6,445 bases of DNA from an uncultured Planctomycetales bacterium. Lineage in GTDB: Bacteria > Planctomycetota > Planctomycetia > Isosphaerales > Isosphaeraceae. The position numbers and the translations under genes are program-made. Positions within the stretch are counted from its first letter, which is position 1. Each line of letters begins with the position of its first letter. Positions 1-6,394 of this stretch are shown here, one piece after another. The DNA lies in assembly GCA_937907525.1 (NCBI GenBank), contig CALCIB010000166.1, positions 1-6,445 on the forward strand. The letters run 5' to 3'. Under the pieces are notes generated by a model that did not search any database, was not told the DNA's origin, and was given only the letters and a program-made list of their open reading frames with translations.

Positions 1-135
1 GTCGCATGCGGGATCCGATAAGTGTCGGGTCGTCAGCCCGCCGGGAGAGGGGACGGAACGGGCGGTTTGGTTCCCGAGCTTCCTCGATCGGACTTTTTTC
101 CCGATCCCGCCGGAATTCTGAAATCCCGAGCCGGC

Positions 136-181
136 GGCCGCGGATCATCCGAAAGACCGTGGCCTCGCGCGCTCTTTGACA
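136..181 (+). promoter_or_regulatory. Hairpin plus boxA-like motif (possible nut-like site)
   Basis: GGCCGCGG at 136-143 pairs with CCGTGGCC at 157-164 (eight pairs, one of them G-U) around a 13-base loop. Five bases later, 170-181 reads CGCTCTTTGACA. This matches the E. coli rrn boxA (TGCTCTTTAACA) at 10 of 12 positions. Known rrn leaders have a boxB hairpin before boxA and bind NusB/NusE. No rRNA gene follows inside this window, so a role in antitermination is only inferred. TTGACA at 176-181 could instead be read as a -35 box, but no fitting -10 lies 16-18 bases downstream. Confidence 0.25.
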
Positions 182-487
182 AGCCGACCGAATCGAACAA
201 GAAGAAACCGATGGAGCGGCCTTCGGACCCCGGCCCGCGGTCGCCGCGCCTCGGGTCGGCGGCATGATCGAGACCTTCGTCCCGCGCCCTCTCCGACCGG
301 TCGAAAAACAAATCGATCACGACGAAGAAAGCCAATTCCCGGAGGCGTGAGATCGTCGTAAGTCGTTATTTGTCAGATCAATAAGTCGGACGATCCTCGG
401 CCGCGGCGGGCGCGAACGAAGCCGAGCGGAGCCGATTCCCGCCCGCCGTGGTTTCGGCCGCGGGTTCCTCGCGCATCATACTACTAT

Positions 488-493
488 AAGGAG
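488..493 (+). promoter_or_regulatory. Shine-Dalgarno-like AAGGAG far from the start codon
   Basis: AAGGAG stands 31 bases before the ATG at 525, which is too far for normal initiation. No in-frame ATG, GTG or TTG lies between them, so it cannot be rescued by extending the gene upstream. The neighbouring bases read TACTATAAG (482-490), so this patch may instead be a -10 element (TACTAT or TATAAG) of a promoter giving a leader of about 30 bases. No good -35 box is visible 16-18 bases upstream. Confidence 0.25.
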
Positions 494-524
494 AGCCCAC
501 GGTCCCCGACCGCGAGACCCCCGC

Positions 525-2561
525 ATGACCGACGACGACGACATCCCGCTTGTCGACGAGCCCAGGGCGTCGTCGGCTTCCAGTCCCGCGCCCCCGGCCG
601 TTCCGGGCGTTCGTCCCGGCGCGGGGGAGACGAGGGATCGGTGGCGGTGGGCGCGTCGGCTCGTGCCGGTCGCGTTGATCGTCGTCGCGTCGCTGGGCCA
701 CGGTTGGGCGGTCTGGCGAGGGCTCGGCGGCCGCGAGGGGATGGCCAACGAATGGGTCCCCTGGCGCGACGACCACCCCCACTACTTCCACTGCGCCCTG
801 ATGGGCCGGGCGTTCCTGTCCCAATCGGGGACCACCGCGGGGTACGACCCGTACTTCATGGCGGGATACCCCCAAAGCGTGATGTTCCCGCCGTCGTCCA
901 CGTTGCCGGACGTCTGGATGTGGCTCTTCGGCGGGGGCGACCGGCCGGAGGTCGCGTTCAAGTGGTACGTCCTGCTCGCGGCGGCGGTCGCGCCCTGGCT
1001 GATCGCGGCGGCGGCGTGGGCGCAGGGGATCGGGAGGATCGGAATCGCGTCGGCCGTGCTCCTGTTTCTGGGATACCTTTGGACCGACTGGTCGATCAAC
1101 TATGTGGGGATCGGCATGATGCCCTATTTCGTCGCGGCGCCGACGTGCGTGCTGGCGGCGGGGGCGTTCGGGAGGTTCGTGGACGCGGGGGGCTTCGCGC
1201 GGTGGCTGGGCGCCGCCCTGCTCTGCTCGGTCGCGTTCCTCATGCACCTGACCGCCGCCATGCTCCTGGCGCCGGCGGGGGCGGTCGCCTACCTGGGGGT
1301 CTGGCGGTCGCGGCGACGTCGGGGCGAGGGCCTGCCGTTCGCCCGGCACCTGGGGGTATGGGCCGTGCCGGCGGTCGTGCTGGCGCTCAACGCCTTCTGG
1401 TGGGCGCCGATCGTCTGGCTGGCCTCGACCAAGGGGAGCAGCGATTTCGCCTTCGTCCATCCCGAGGGTTCGCTCGCCCGAATCACCCAGATCTTCACCA
1501 GCGAGGCGCCCGTGGAGATGATCCTGATCGGTCTGGGCCTGCCGGGGCTGGTCGTGCTGGCGACGAAGGGCCTGGGGAGGGGCCTGGCGCTTGGGGGCCT
1601 GGCGGCGGCCGGTTGGTTCTGGGCCTACGCCGCGGCCGACTTCCGGGCGCTCGACTTCCTGCAACCGGGGCGGCACACCTTCGCGTTGTACTCGGCGCTC
1701 GCGGTGGCGGCGGGGGCGGGGATCTCGGCGGCGACGGTTCGACTCCGACCCGTGGCCGGGGCCTTCGGGCCCGCGGCCGTTCGCTTGGATCGTTGGGCGC
1801 TGCTCGCCGCGGCGCTGATCGGGGCTCGAATCCTGGGGACGCCGACGGTCGCCTCGATCCAGGGTCGGGCGCTGGGGGATTCGACGTTCCTCTCCACCCA
1901 GCCGCCGCCGGCGTTCTTCCGGATCCTGGGGTGGATTCGGGAGCACGCGAAGAAGGGGGACCGCGTCCTCTATGAGGAAGGGGGGGTCGACGTTCCCGGC
2001 GTCGCCGATCCGTTCGGCGGCGGCCGGTTCAGCGGGCTGATCCCGTGGAGGACGGGGGTGGAGTTGATCGGCGGGCCGTACCTGAAAGTCAACCTCGCCA
2101 CCAACTTCACCCAGTTCGGCGGCGGCCGGCTGTTCGGGCGCGACGACTGGGACCTCGCCTTCTTCAAGACTTACGCCCGACTCTACCGGCCGGGCTTCAT
2201 TCTCTGCTGGAGCCCCCACGCGGTACGAATCGTTTCGGAGAATCCCGAGACGTTCACGGTCCTGGGGCGGGAGGGGCCGTTCGTCTTCGCCCGGGTGTCG
2301 GGGTTCGAGGGGGACGCGATCCGAGGGTCGGCGAAGGTGGAGGCCGCGGCGGGACGGCTGACGGTCAGGGGGATGGCCCCCGACCTTGACGGCGCGGTCG
2401 TCCTGCGGTATCACTCCGTCCCGAGCTTGCGGGCCAGGCCGGCGGTGTCGGTCGACGCGGAGTTCGCGGAGGGGGATCCGGTGGGGTTCATCCGGATCAA
2501 GCCCGAGGCGGGGGTCGAGGAGGTGACGCTGGAGATGGCGCCCCCCTTCAAGGCCCCCTGA
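525..2561 (+). CDS. Polytopic GT-C-like membrane protein (YfhO / PTPS-related type)
   Basis: This 678-residue protein is probably a cytoplasmic-membrane glycosyltransferase or a relative that handles lipid-linked sugars. The N-terminus is acidic and cytoplasmic (TDDDD). About ten hydrophobic segments follow, near residues 46-64, 144-166, 171-190, 196-218, 225-255, 274-300, 330-347, 350-372, 384-403 and 422-440, and then a soluble C-terminal domain from about 441 to 678. The first outer loop contains RDDHPHYFH (81-89) and GYDPYFMAGYP (106-116). Acidic residues in that loop are characteristic of GT-C enzymes, and the GYP region recalls the PTPS-related membrane family (PF10131) and YfhO. The soluble part carries FGGGR twice (497-501 and 531-535). 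ATG 525 is the only in-frame start near the 5' end, though it lacks a close ribosome binding site. The next gene begins 101 bases downstream on the same strand. The substrate is unknown and the family assignment comes from pattern recognition alone. Confidence 0.85.
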   Translation: MTDDDDIPLVDEPRASSASSPAPPAVPGVRPGAGETRDRWRWARRLVPVALIVVASLGHGWAVWRGLGGREGMANEWVPWRDDHPHYFHCALMGRAFLSQSGTTAGYDPYFMAGYPQSVMFPPSSTLPDVWMWLFGGGDRPEVAFKWYVLLAAAVAPWLIAAAAWAQGIGRIGIASAVLLFLGYLWTDWSINYVGIGMMPYFVAAPTCVLAAGAFGRFVDAGGFARWLGAALLCSVAFLMHLTAAMLLAPAGAVAYLGVWRSRRRRGEGLPFARHLGVWAVPAVVLALNAFWWAPIVWLASTKGSSDFAFVHPEGSLARITQIFTSEAPVEMILIGLGLPGLVVLATKGLGRGLALGGLAAAGWFWAYAAADFRALDFLQPGRHTFALYSALAVAAGAGISAATVRLRPVAGAFGPAAVRLDRWALLAAALIGARILGTPTVASIQGRALGDSTFLSTQPPPAFFRILGWIREHAKKGDRVLYEEGGVDVPGVADPFGGGRFSGLIPWRTGVELIGGPYLKVNLATNFTQFGGGRLFGRDDWDLAFFKTYARLYRPGFILCWSPHAVRIVSENPETFTVLGREGPFVFARVSGFEGDAIRGSAKVEAAAGRLTVRGMAPDLDGAVVLRYHSVPSLRARPAVSVDAEFAEGDPVGFIRIKPEAGVEEVTLEMAPPFKAP

Positions 2562-2582
2562 AACGCCGCGTCGGCCCGGCGA

Positions 2583-2630
2583 GACGAATCGAGAGTCCGC
2601 GACGAAGCGCGCCAGGCCGCGGAATTCGTC
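2583..2630 (+). promoter_or_regulatory. Bulged 13-bp hairpin between the two membrane genes
   Basis: GACGAAT (2583-2589) pairs perfectly with ATTCGTC (2624-2630). Just inside, TCCGCG (2596-2601) pairs with CGCGGA (2618-2623). The two helices stack on the 3' side without a gap, with a six-base bulge (2590-2595) on the 5' side and a 16-base loop. There is no T-run after it, so it is unlikely to be an intrinsic terminator. It ends 17 bases before the ribosome binding site of the downstream gene and could affect message stability or translation. Function is inferred. Confidence 0.4.
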
Positions 2631-2646
2631 ACGCGCGGTCTTCTCC

Positions 2647-2656
2647 AGGGAGGGAG
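2647..2656 (+). promoter_or_regulatory. Ribosome binding site for the GT87-like gene
   Basis: AGGGAGGGAG ends six bases before the GTG at 2663. This strong purine-rich site supports GTG as the start codon, although GTG is less common than ATG. Confidence 0.8.
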
Positions 2657-2662
2657 CACGCC

Positions 2663-4033
2663 GTGCCCGAGATCGACAGCCAGGCCGAGGGCCGCGCCGA
2701 GAGGCGCTCCACCAGCGTCTTCTTCTGGGCCCTGTGGGCGGTCATCGTGGTGGTCGCCGCGGCGTTCTACTACCCCAAGGCCGCCGACTCGCGCAGCGCC
2801 TTCGTCCGCTGGCAGCCGCAGGTGCTTCAGTTCTGGCATGGGACGAACATCTACGACCGGATGTATTTCCCGAACCCGCCGATCATGCCGATCACCCTCT
2901 ATCCGCTGATGACCCTGCCCCCGGTGGCCGCGGCCATGAGCTGGTTCTTGATCAAGGTCGCGCTGACGACGCTCGCGTTCATGATCTGCTTCGGCGCGGT
3001 TCGGGTCCGAGGGGAGCCGCTGCCGCCGTTCTTTCAGACGGCGGTGCTGCTCTTGGCCCTGCGGCCGATCCTGGGGGACCTGCACCACGGCAACATCAAC
3101 CTGCTGATCCTCTTCCTCCTGGCCGCGATGTTCCAGGCGTGGCGGAAGGGTCGCGACGACCTGGCCGGGCTGACGCTGGGGCTGGCGATCGCGTACAAGG
3201 TGACCCCGGCGTTGTTCGTGCCGTATTATATGTACAAACGATCGTGGCGGGCGGTCGGTTGGACGTTCGCGGGGCTGTTTCTGTTCCTGCTGGTCGTCCC
3301 CGGCGCGGTGATCGGGCCCCGGTTCAACGCCCTGTGCTTCTCGACCTGGTGCCAGCGGATCGTGACCCCGTTCATCGTCGAGGGGAACGCCAGCCCGCAG
3401 GAGGCGAACCAGTCGATGGTGGGGGTGATGACCCGGATGTTGACCGACATCCAGCCGGGGACCGACCGCTACGACGTCCGACTCGACCTGAACGTCGCGT
3501 CGTTGTCGCCGGATCTGGTGGGGCTCTTGGTGAAGGCGGCGAGCCTGGGGATCGTCGGGCTTCTGGCGTTCTTCTGCCGGACCAGGTCTTCCGACCGCCG
3601 CGACGTCCGCTATCTGGGCGAGGTGGCGTTGGTGGCGTTGGCGATGCTGTTCCTCTCGGAGCGGAGTTGGAAGCACCACTTCGTCACGTTGGTCTTCCCG
3701 TTCACCTATCTGATGTCCGAATTGTTCTCGCCGCGGACCTCGCCGCGGGCGCGGTGGGGGATCCTGGCGGCTCTGGGTTCGTCGTTCTTGCTGATGGCCA
3801 GCACGTCCAGCGAGTTCGGCGGGTTGTTCGCCGGCGGCAGGGGGCACGAGATCGCCCAGGGTTACGGCATGTTCATGTGGGCGGCCGTCGTCCTGTTCGC
3901 GGCCGTCGCCTGGCGGCTACGGGCGTCGGTCGCCGCGACGTCCCGAACCGAGGGAGCCGCGGCCCCGCCGGTCCCGGCCGCGGTCGCGGCGCCGAAGTTC
4001 GGACTGTCGCGGCGGGGTCTGACGGCGAAGTGA
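2663..4033 (+). CDS. Polytopic glycosyltransferase, GT87 / DUF2029 type
   Basis: This 456-residue integral membrane protein is likely a GT-C glycosyltransferase that moves a sugar from a polyprenyl-phosphate donor to an acceptor on the outer face of the membrane. About a dozen hydrophobic segments are visible, from residue 19 to 418. Family-like signatures include the first outer loop with G60-TNIYD and YFPNPPIMP (68-76), HHGNINLLILFLL (141-153, where the family usually has GQxNxLL), and GLAIAYKVTPALFVPYY (173-189) with its typical Lys179. SWKHHF (335-340) matches the late W-x-HH motif. A hydrophilic loop spans about 230-280. The C-terminal tail (420-456) is Ala/Pro-rich and basic, probably cytoplasmic. 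GT87 includes mycobacterial PimE mannosyltransferase, but the sugar and acceptor here cannot be deduced. It starts 101 bases after the preceding membrane gene, so co-transcription is plausible. A terminator-like hairpin lies 31 bases after its stop. Confidence 0.9.
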   Translation: MPEIDSQAEGRAERRSTSVFFWALWAVIVVVAAAFYYPKAADSRSAFVRWQPQVLQFWHGTNIYDRMYFPNPPIMPITLYPLMTLPPVAAAMSWFLIKVALTTLAFMICFGAVRVRGEPLPPFFQTAVLLLALRPILGDLHHGNINLLILFLLAAMFQAWRKGRDDLAGLTLGLAIAYKVTPALFVPYYMYKRSWRAVGWTFAGLFLFLLVVPGAVIGPRFNALCFSTWCQRIVTPFIVEGNASPQEANQSMVGVMTRMLTDIQPGTDRYDVRLDLNVASLSPDLVGLLVKAASLGIVGLLAFFCRTRSSDRRDVRYLGEVALVALAMLFLSERSWKHHFVTLVFPFTYLMSELFSPRTSPRARWGILAALGSSFLLMASTSSEFGGLFAGGRGHEIAQGYGMFMWAAVVLFAAVAWRLRASVAATSRTEGAAAPPVPAAVAAPKFGLSRRGLTAK

Positions 4034-4052
4034 TCCGGATTCCGACTGGATC

Positions 4053-4083
4053 GGGTCGAGCCGACCCTCCCCTGACGGGAGGG
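4053..4083 (+). terminator. Two overlapping hairpins after the GT87-like gene
   Basis: CCCTCCC (4065-4071) and GGGAGGG (4077-4083) form a perfect 7-bp stem with a five-base loop. Just upstream, GGGTCG (4053-4058) and CGACCC (4062-4067) form a 6-bp stem with a three-base loop. The stems share 4065-4067, so both cannot form fully at once. No T-run follows directly (the next bases are CCGGCTGCTCGCG), so this is not a classical intrinsic terminator. It may stop or pause transcription with Rho, or protect the 3' end of the mRNA. Confidence 0.45.
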
Positions 4084-4129
4084 CCGGCTGCTCGCGTTTG
4101 AGGGGGCGTTTTGGGGCGGGATTGCGGAT

Positions 4130-4146
4130 TTTCGCGAATTTCGCGA
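4130..4146. repeat. Tandem TTTCGCGA octamer upstream of the dockerin protein gene
   Basis: TTTCGCGA occurs at 4130-4137 and again at 4139-4146, with one base between. Because CGCG is itself palindromic, the pair can also be read as a small hairpin (TCGCG / CGCGA with a five-base loop). It lies about 125 bases before the ATG at 4272 and is the most AT-rich patch of this intergenic stretch, so a regulatory role in that promoter is possible. No clear -35/-10 pair was found. Confidence 0.25.
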
Positions 4147-4257
4147 TCGGGCTGAAGACTCGGGGGTCGAGGGCCGATCTAAGAGGACCATGACGATGCG
4201 GACCTTGGGCCCCGTTCGGAGCGTGGGGCGGGTCGATCGTCGGGCGACCGCCGGTCC

Positions 4258-4264
4258 AGGAGGG
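4258..4264 (+). promoter_or_regulatory. Ribosome binding site for the dockerin/Ig protein gene
   Basis: AGGAGGG sits seven bases before ATG 4272. It fixes this start over the earlier ATG at 4190, which lies in a different frame. Confidence 0.85.
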
Positions 4265-4271
4265 CCTTCGA

Positions 4272-5261
4272 ATGTTCGTTTTCAAGAAGCAGCCGCGGAA
4301 CCGTCGCAAGCTCGGCCCGGTCGTCGACGCCCTGGAGGACCGTCGGGTCCTCAGCGCGGGGATGGGGAGCACCTTCGCGATCGTCCCCGGGACGGTGGCC
4401 GAGGCGAACAAGGTCTCGACGGTCGACGTGAAGCTGGATCCCACCCACTTCACGGCCGGGCGTCGGGGTCGGATCATGCTGGGGATCGACGTCGCCTCCG
4501 ACCCGAACGAGGCGGTGAAGCCGGTGATCGTGGCGGTCAAGGCGGCCAACGGGCGGAACGTCCCGATCCAGCACTCCCTCTACACCAGGGCCGTGCTGAA
4601 GTCCAACAACCTGGGCTCGCCGCAGAGTTCGGCGGTGACGCTGACGGTCCCGGTCCCGAGGGCCGGCCAGGCGCCGGCGACGTACCACGTGCAGGTGAAG
4701 GGGGCGACCGCGGACACCGGCTCGTACCTCCTGGGCTTCTACCTGCCCGGCGACGTCAGCGGCGACGGCGTGGTCACCAACGACGACATCAAGACGATCG
4801 CCTCGAAGTTCGGCTCGGTCTCCGGCGACGACGGCTACTCGTTCGACGCCGACGTCAACCGCGACGGCAAGATCGACGCCCGCGACCTGCGGCTGGCCAG
4901 CCAGAACGTGGGCGCCAAAACGACGATCAGCCCGGTGACCGGCGTGAACCTCGACCCGGCCAGCGACACGGGCATCCAGGACCGGATCACCGACCAGCGG
5001 GTCGTGAAGTTCACCGGGACCGCCTCCCCGGACGCCGCGATCAGCTTCAAGGAGCTCGACGGCAACTCGACCGGCGGCTCGGCGACCGTCGGGCCCGACG
5101 GCAACTACAGCGTCGACGTGCCGATCGGCGACGGGTCGAACACCTTCTCGGTGACGACCTCCGACGCCTTCGGCCAGTCGATCACCGGCAACATCGCGCC
5201 AGTCTATTACAGCACCAACCCGCCCAGGGTCGTCAACACCGTTCCGACCCAGACGGCTTGA
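4272..5261 (+). CDS. Planctomycete surface protein with dockerin-like and Ig-like domains
   Basis: This 329-residue protein is probably exported or surface-bound. The N-terminus is basic (FKKQPRNRRK) and leads into ALEDRRVLSAG (20-30), a motif that recurs at the start of many predicted exported planctomycete proteins. There is no ordinary hydrophobic signal-peptide core. Residues about 35-157 look like a beta-rich domain of unknown type. Residues 160-214 form a dockerin-like module with two calcium-binding loops: D161, S163, D165, T169, D172, and D194, N196, D198, D202, D205. Residues about 224-310 resemble a bacterial Ig-like domain, with SDTGIQDRIT followed by FTGTASPDAAISF and later PDGNYSVDVPIGDGSNTF. 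The C-terminus ends without an LPXTG, PEP-CTERM or membrane anchor. Calcium binding and extracellular location follow from known dockerins; the partner and function are unknown. Its stop lies 13 bases from that of convergent queG. Confidence 0.92.
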   Translation: MFVFKKQPRNRRKLGPVVDALEDRRVLSAGMGSTFAIVPGTVAEANKVSTVDVKLDPTHFTAGRRGRIMLGIDVASDPNEAVKPVIVAVKAANGRNVPIQHSLYTRAVLKSNNLGSPQSSAVTLTVPVPRAGQAPATYHVQVKGATADTGSYLLGFYLPGDVSGDGVVTNDDIKTIASKFGSVSGDDGYSFDADVNRDGKIDARDLRLASQNVGAKTTISPVTGVNLDPASDTGIQDRITDQRVVKFTGTASPDAAISFKELDGNSTGGSATVGPDGNYSVDVPIGDGSNTFSVTTSDAFGQSITGNIAPVYYSTNPPRVVNTVPTQTA

Positions 5262-5274
5262 TCGGGAGGGGGCG

Positions 5275-6336
5275 TCAGGCGCGGGCGTGGGCGTCGAGCG
5301 CGGTCCGCGCCTCGGGAGTGCCGATGCGGCCCAGCGCCCAGGCGGCGGCGTCGCGGATCGCCGGGTCTTCCCCGGGATCGGCCAGGCGGGCGATCAAGGC
5401 GGGGACGGCGTCGGCCCGACCGGCGGCGCCCAGGAGCAAGGCGGCGTTGCGGACCAGGGCGGTTCGGCCGGCCCGTCGCAGGGCCGAGTTGAGGAGCAGC
5501 CGCTTCCAGCGCCCCTTGGAACGGGTGAGCCATTCGACCAGGTCGGGGGCCTCCCACTCCGGCCTGGGGGCGAACTCGGGGAGGAGGCCGGGCGGGGCCT
5601 TGCGGTTCCAGGGGCAGACGTCCTGGCAGACGTCGCAGCCGAAGGCCCAGCCGTGAAGCGCGGCGGCGGCCTCGTCGGGGATCGACCCTTGATGCTCGAT
5701 GGTCCAGTAGCTGATGCAGCGGCGGGCGTCCAACTGGTAGGGGCCGACGAAGGCGTCCGTCGGGCAGGCGTCCAGACAACGGGTGCAGGAGCCGCAGTGC
5801 GACGTCGCGTGGGGGGCGTCGGGGGGGAGTTCGACGTCGGTCAAAAGCGCGCCCAGGACCGTGAAGCTTCCCAGCTTGCGGTCGATCAGGAGCGTGTTCT
5901 TGCCGATCCACCCCAGCCCGGCCAGGCGGGCGAAGTCGCGCTCCATCAAGGGGGCGGTATCGACGACGGCGCGGGTGGAGGCGTCCGGGGCTTGCTCGCG
6001 GAGCCAGTCCGCCAGGAGTTCGAGCCGGGCGCGGAGGGTGGTGTGGTAGTCGTCGCCCGGGGCGTAGCGCGCCACCTTGCCGACGTCCGGCCGGTCGGCC
6101 TTTCGGCCGTAGACCATGGCGAGCATGACGACCGATCGAGCGCCCTCCAGGACCGCGTCGGGGTGGCGGCGGGCGTCGGCGTATTCGGCGAGGTAGTCCA
6201 TGCTCCCGGCGCGGCCGGCTTCGAGCCAGTCGAGATACCGCGGGTAGCTCGGCGGGGTCTGGGCGGGGGCGATCCCCACGCGGTCGAAGCCCAGCGCCAG
6301 GGCGCGATCCTTGAGTCTTCGCGCGAGGTCGTCCAT
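5275..6336 (-). CDS. queG: Epoxyqueuosine reductase QueG
   Basis: QueG is a cytoplasmic cobalamin and iron-sulfur enzyme that reduces epoxyqueuosine to queuosine in tRNA (position 34 of GUN anticodons), the last step of the pathway. Counting from ATG 6336 (353 residues), the DUF1730-type N-terminal domain includes EAGRAGSMDYL (39-49) and ARYAPGDDYH (89-98). The VVDTAPLMER segment (124-133) carries Asp126, matching the family's catalytic Asp, followed by GWIGKN (142-147). Two [4Fe-4S] clusters are indicated by C181, C184, C187, C191 (followed by Pro) and C207, C234, C237, C241 (CDVCQDVCPWN). The C-terminus (about 281-350) looks like HEAT repeats, as in many QueG proteins. Length is slightly below the usual 360-390. 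The frame can extend to GTG 6393, but the family's N-terminus begins near MDDLARRLKDRAL, so ATG 6336 is preferred, with a weak GAGG upstream. It runs convergent to the dockerin gene. Confidence 0.96.
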   Translation of the reverse strand: MDDLARRLKDRALALGFDRVGIAPAQTPPSYPRYLDWLEAGRAGSMDYLAEYADARRHPDAVLEGARSVVMLAMVYGRKADRPDVGKVARYAPGDDYHTTLRARLELLADWLREQAPDASTRAVVDTAPLMERDFARLAGLGWIGKNTLLIDRKLGSFTVLGALLTDVELPPDAPHATSHCGSCTRCLDACPTDAFVGPYQLDARRCISYWTIEHQGSIPDEAAAALHGWAFGCDVCQDVCPWNRKAPPGLLPEFAPRPEWEAPDLVEWLTRSKGRWKRLLLNSALRRAGRTALVRNAALLLGAAGRADAVPALIARLADPGEDPAIRDAAAWALGRIGTPEARTALDAHARA

Positions 6337-6394
6337 CCGGTCGCCTCGTCCGTCGGAGTCTGTCTCGGATAAGTGGTAAGGGACGACCGCCACG

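Larger units (their letters stand above)
1..524. other. Non-coding region upstream of the first gene
   Basis: I see no convincing gene in these 524 bases. Open frames exist on both strands (for example 22-267 plus, 33-335 minus, 176-361 plus). Their translations are Arg/Pro/Gly/Ser-rich with no recognisable domain, they start on TTG or GTG without a good ribosome binding site, and they overlap one another, as expected by chance at this GC content. A frame open from the left edge stops with TGA at 119-121 and could in principle be the tail of an upstream gene, but its translation is not recognisable. The stretch contains a hairpin (136-164), a boxA-like motif (170-181), and a less GC-rich patch around 300-390 with the repeated heptamer TAAGTCG at 359-365 and 382-388. 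It probably includes the promoter and leader of the gene at 525. Confidence 0.6.

Noticed and set aside
86..106. Inverted repeat GATCGG / CCGATC around a T-rich loop
   Set aside because: The T-run is in the loop rather than after the stem, and a six-base stem like this is expected by chance.
6..179. Small plus-strand open frame from ATG 6, and the frame open from the left edge to TGA at 119-121
   Set aside because: Neither translation resembles a known protein; the first is Arg/Ser-rich with no visible ribosome binding site. Without sequence to the left they cannot be supported.
370..398. TTGTCA resembling a -35 promoter box
   Set aside because: No acceptable -10 element is found 16-18 bases downstream.
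378..2414. Long minus-strand open frame (678 codons) opposite the first membrane gene
   Set aside because: Its translation is dominated by Arg, Pro, Glu, Asp and Gly with no hydrophobic core or domain. It mirrors the codon structure of the plus-strand gene, as expected from the high-GC third positions. The identical length to the real gene is a coincidence.
2411..3847. Long minus-strand open frame opposite the GT87-like gene
   Set aside because: Low-complexity Arg/Gln/Glu/Pro-rich translation, antisense to a gene with clear membrane segments and family motifs.
4190..5656. Plus-strand open frame starting at ATG 4190 with a GAGG upstream
   Set aside because: It overlaps the dockerin/Ig gene in another frame and runs into queG. 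Its translation is Arg/Gly/Pro-rich without domains, while the ATG at 4272 has a better ribosome binding site and a recognisable product.
5287..6372. Plus-strand open frame opposite queG
   Set aside because: Gly/Val/Ala-rich antisense shadow; queG on the minus strand has all eight cluster cysteines and the family motifs.
6337..6393. N-terminal extension of queG from GTG 6393
   Set aside because: The added 19 residues have no family counterpart, and the start abuts the palindromic element. ATG 6336 gives the expected N-terminus.
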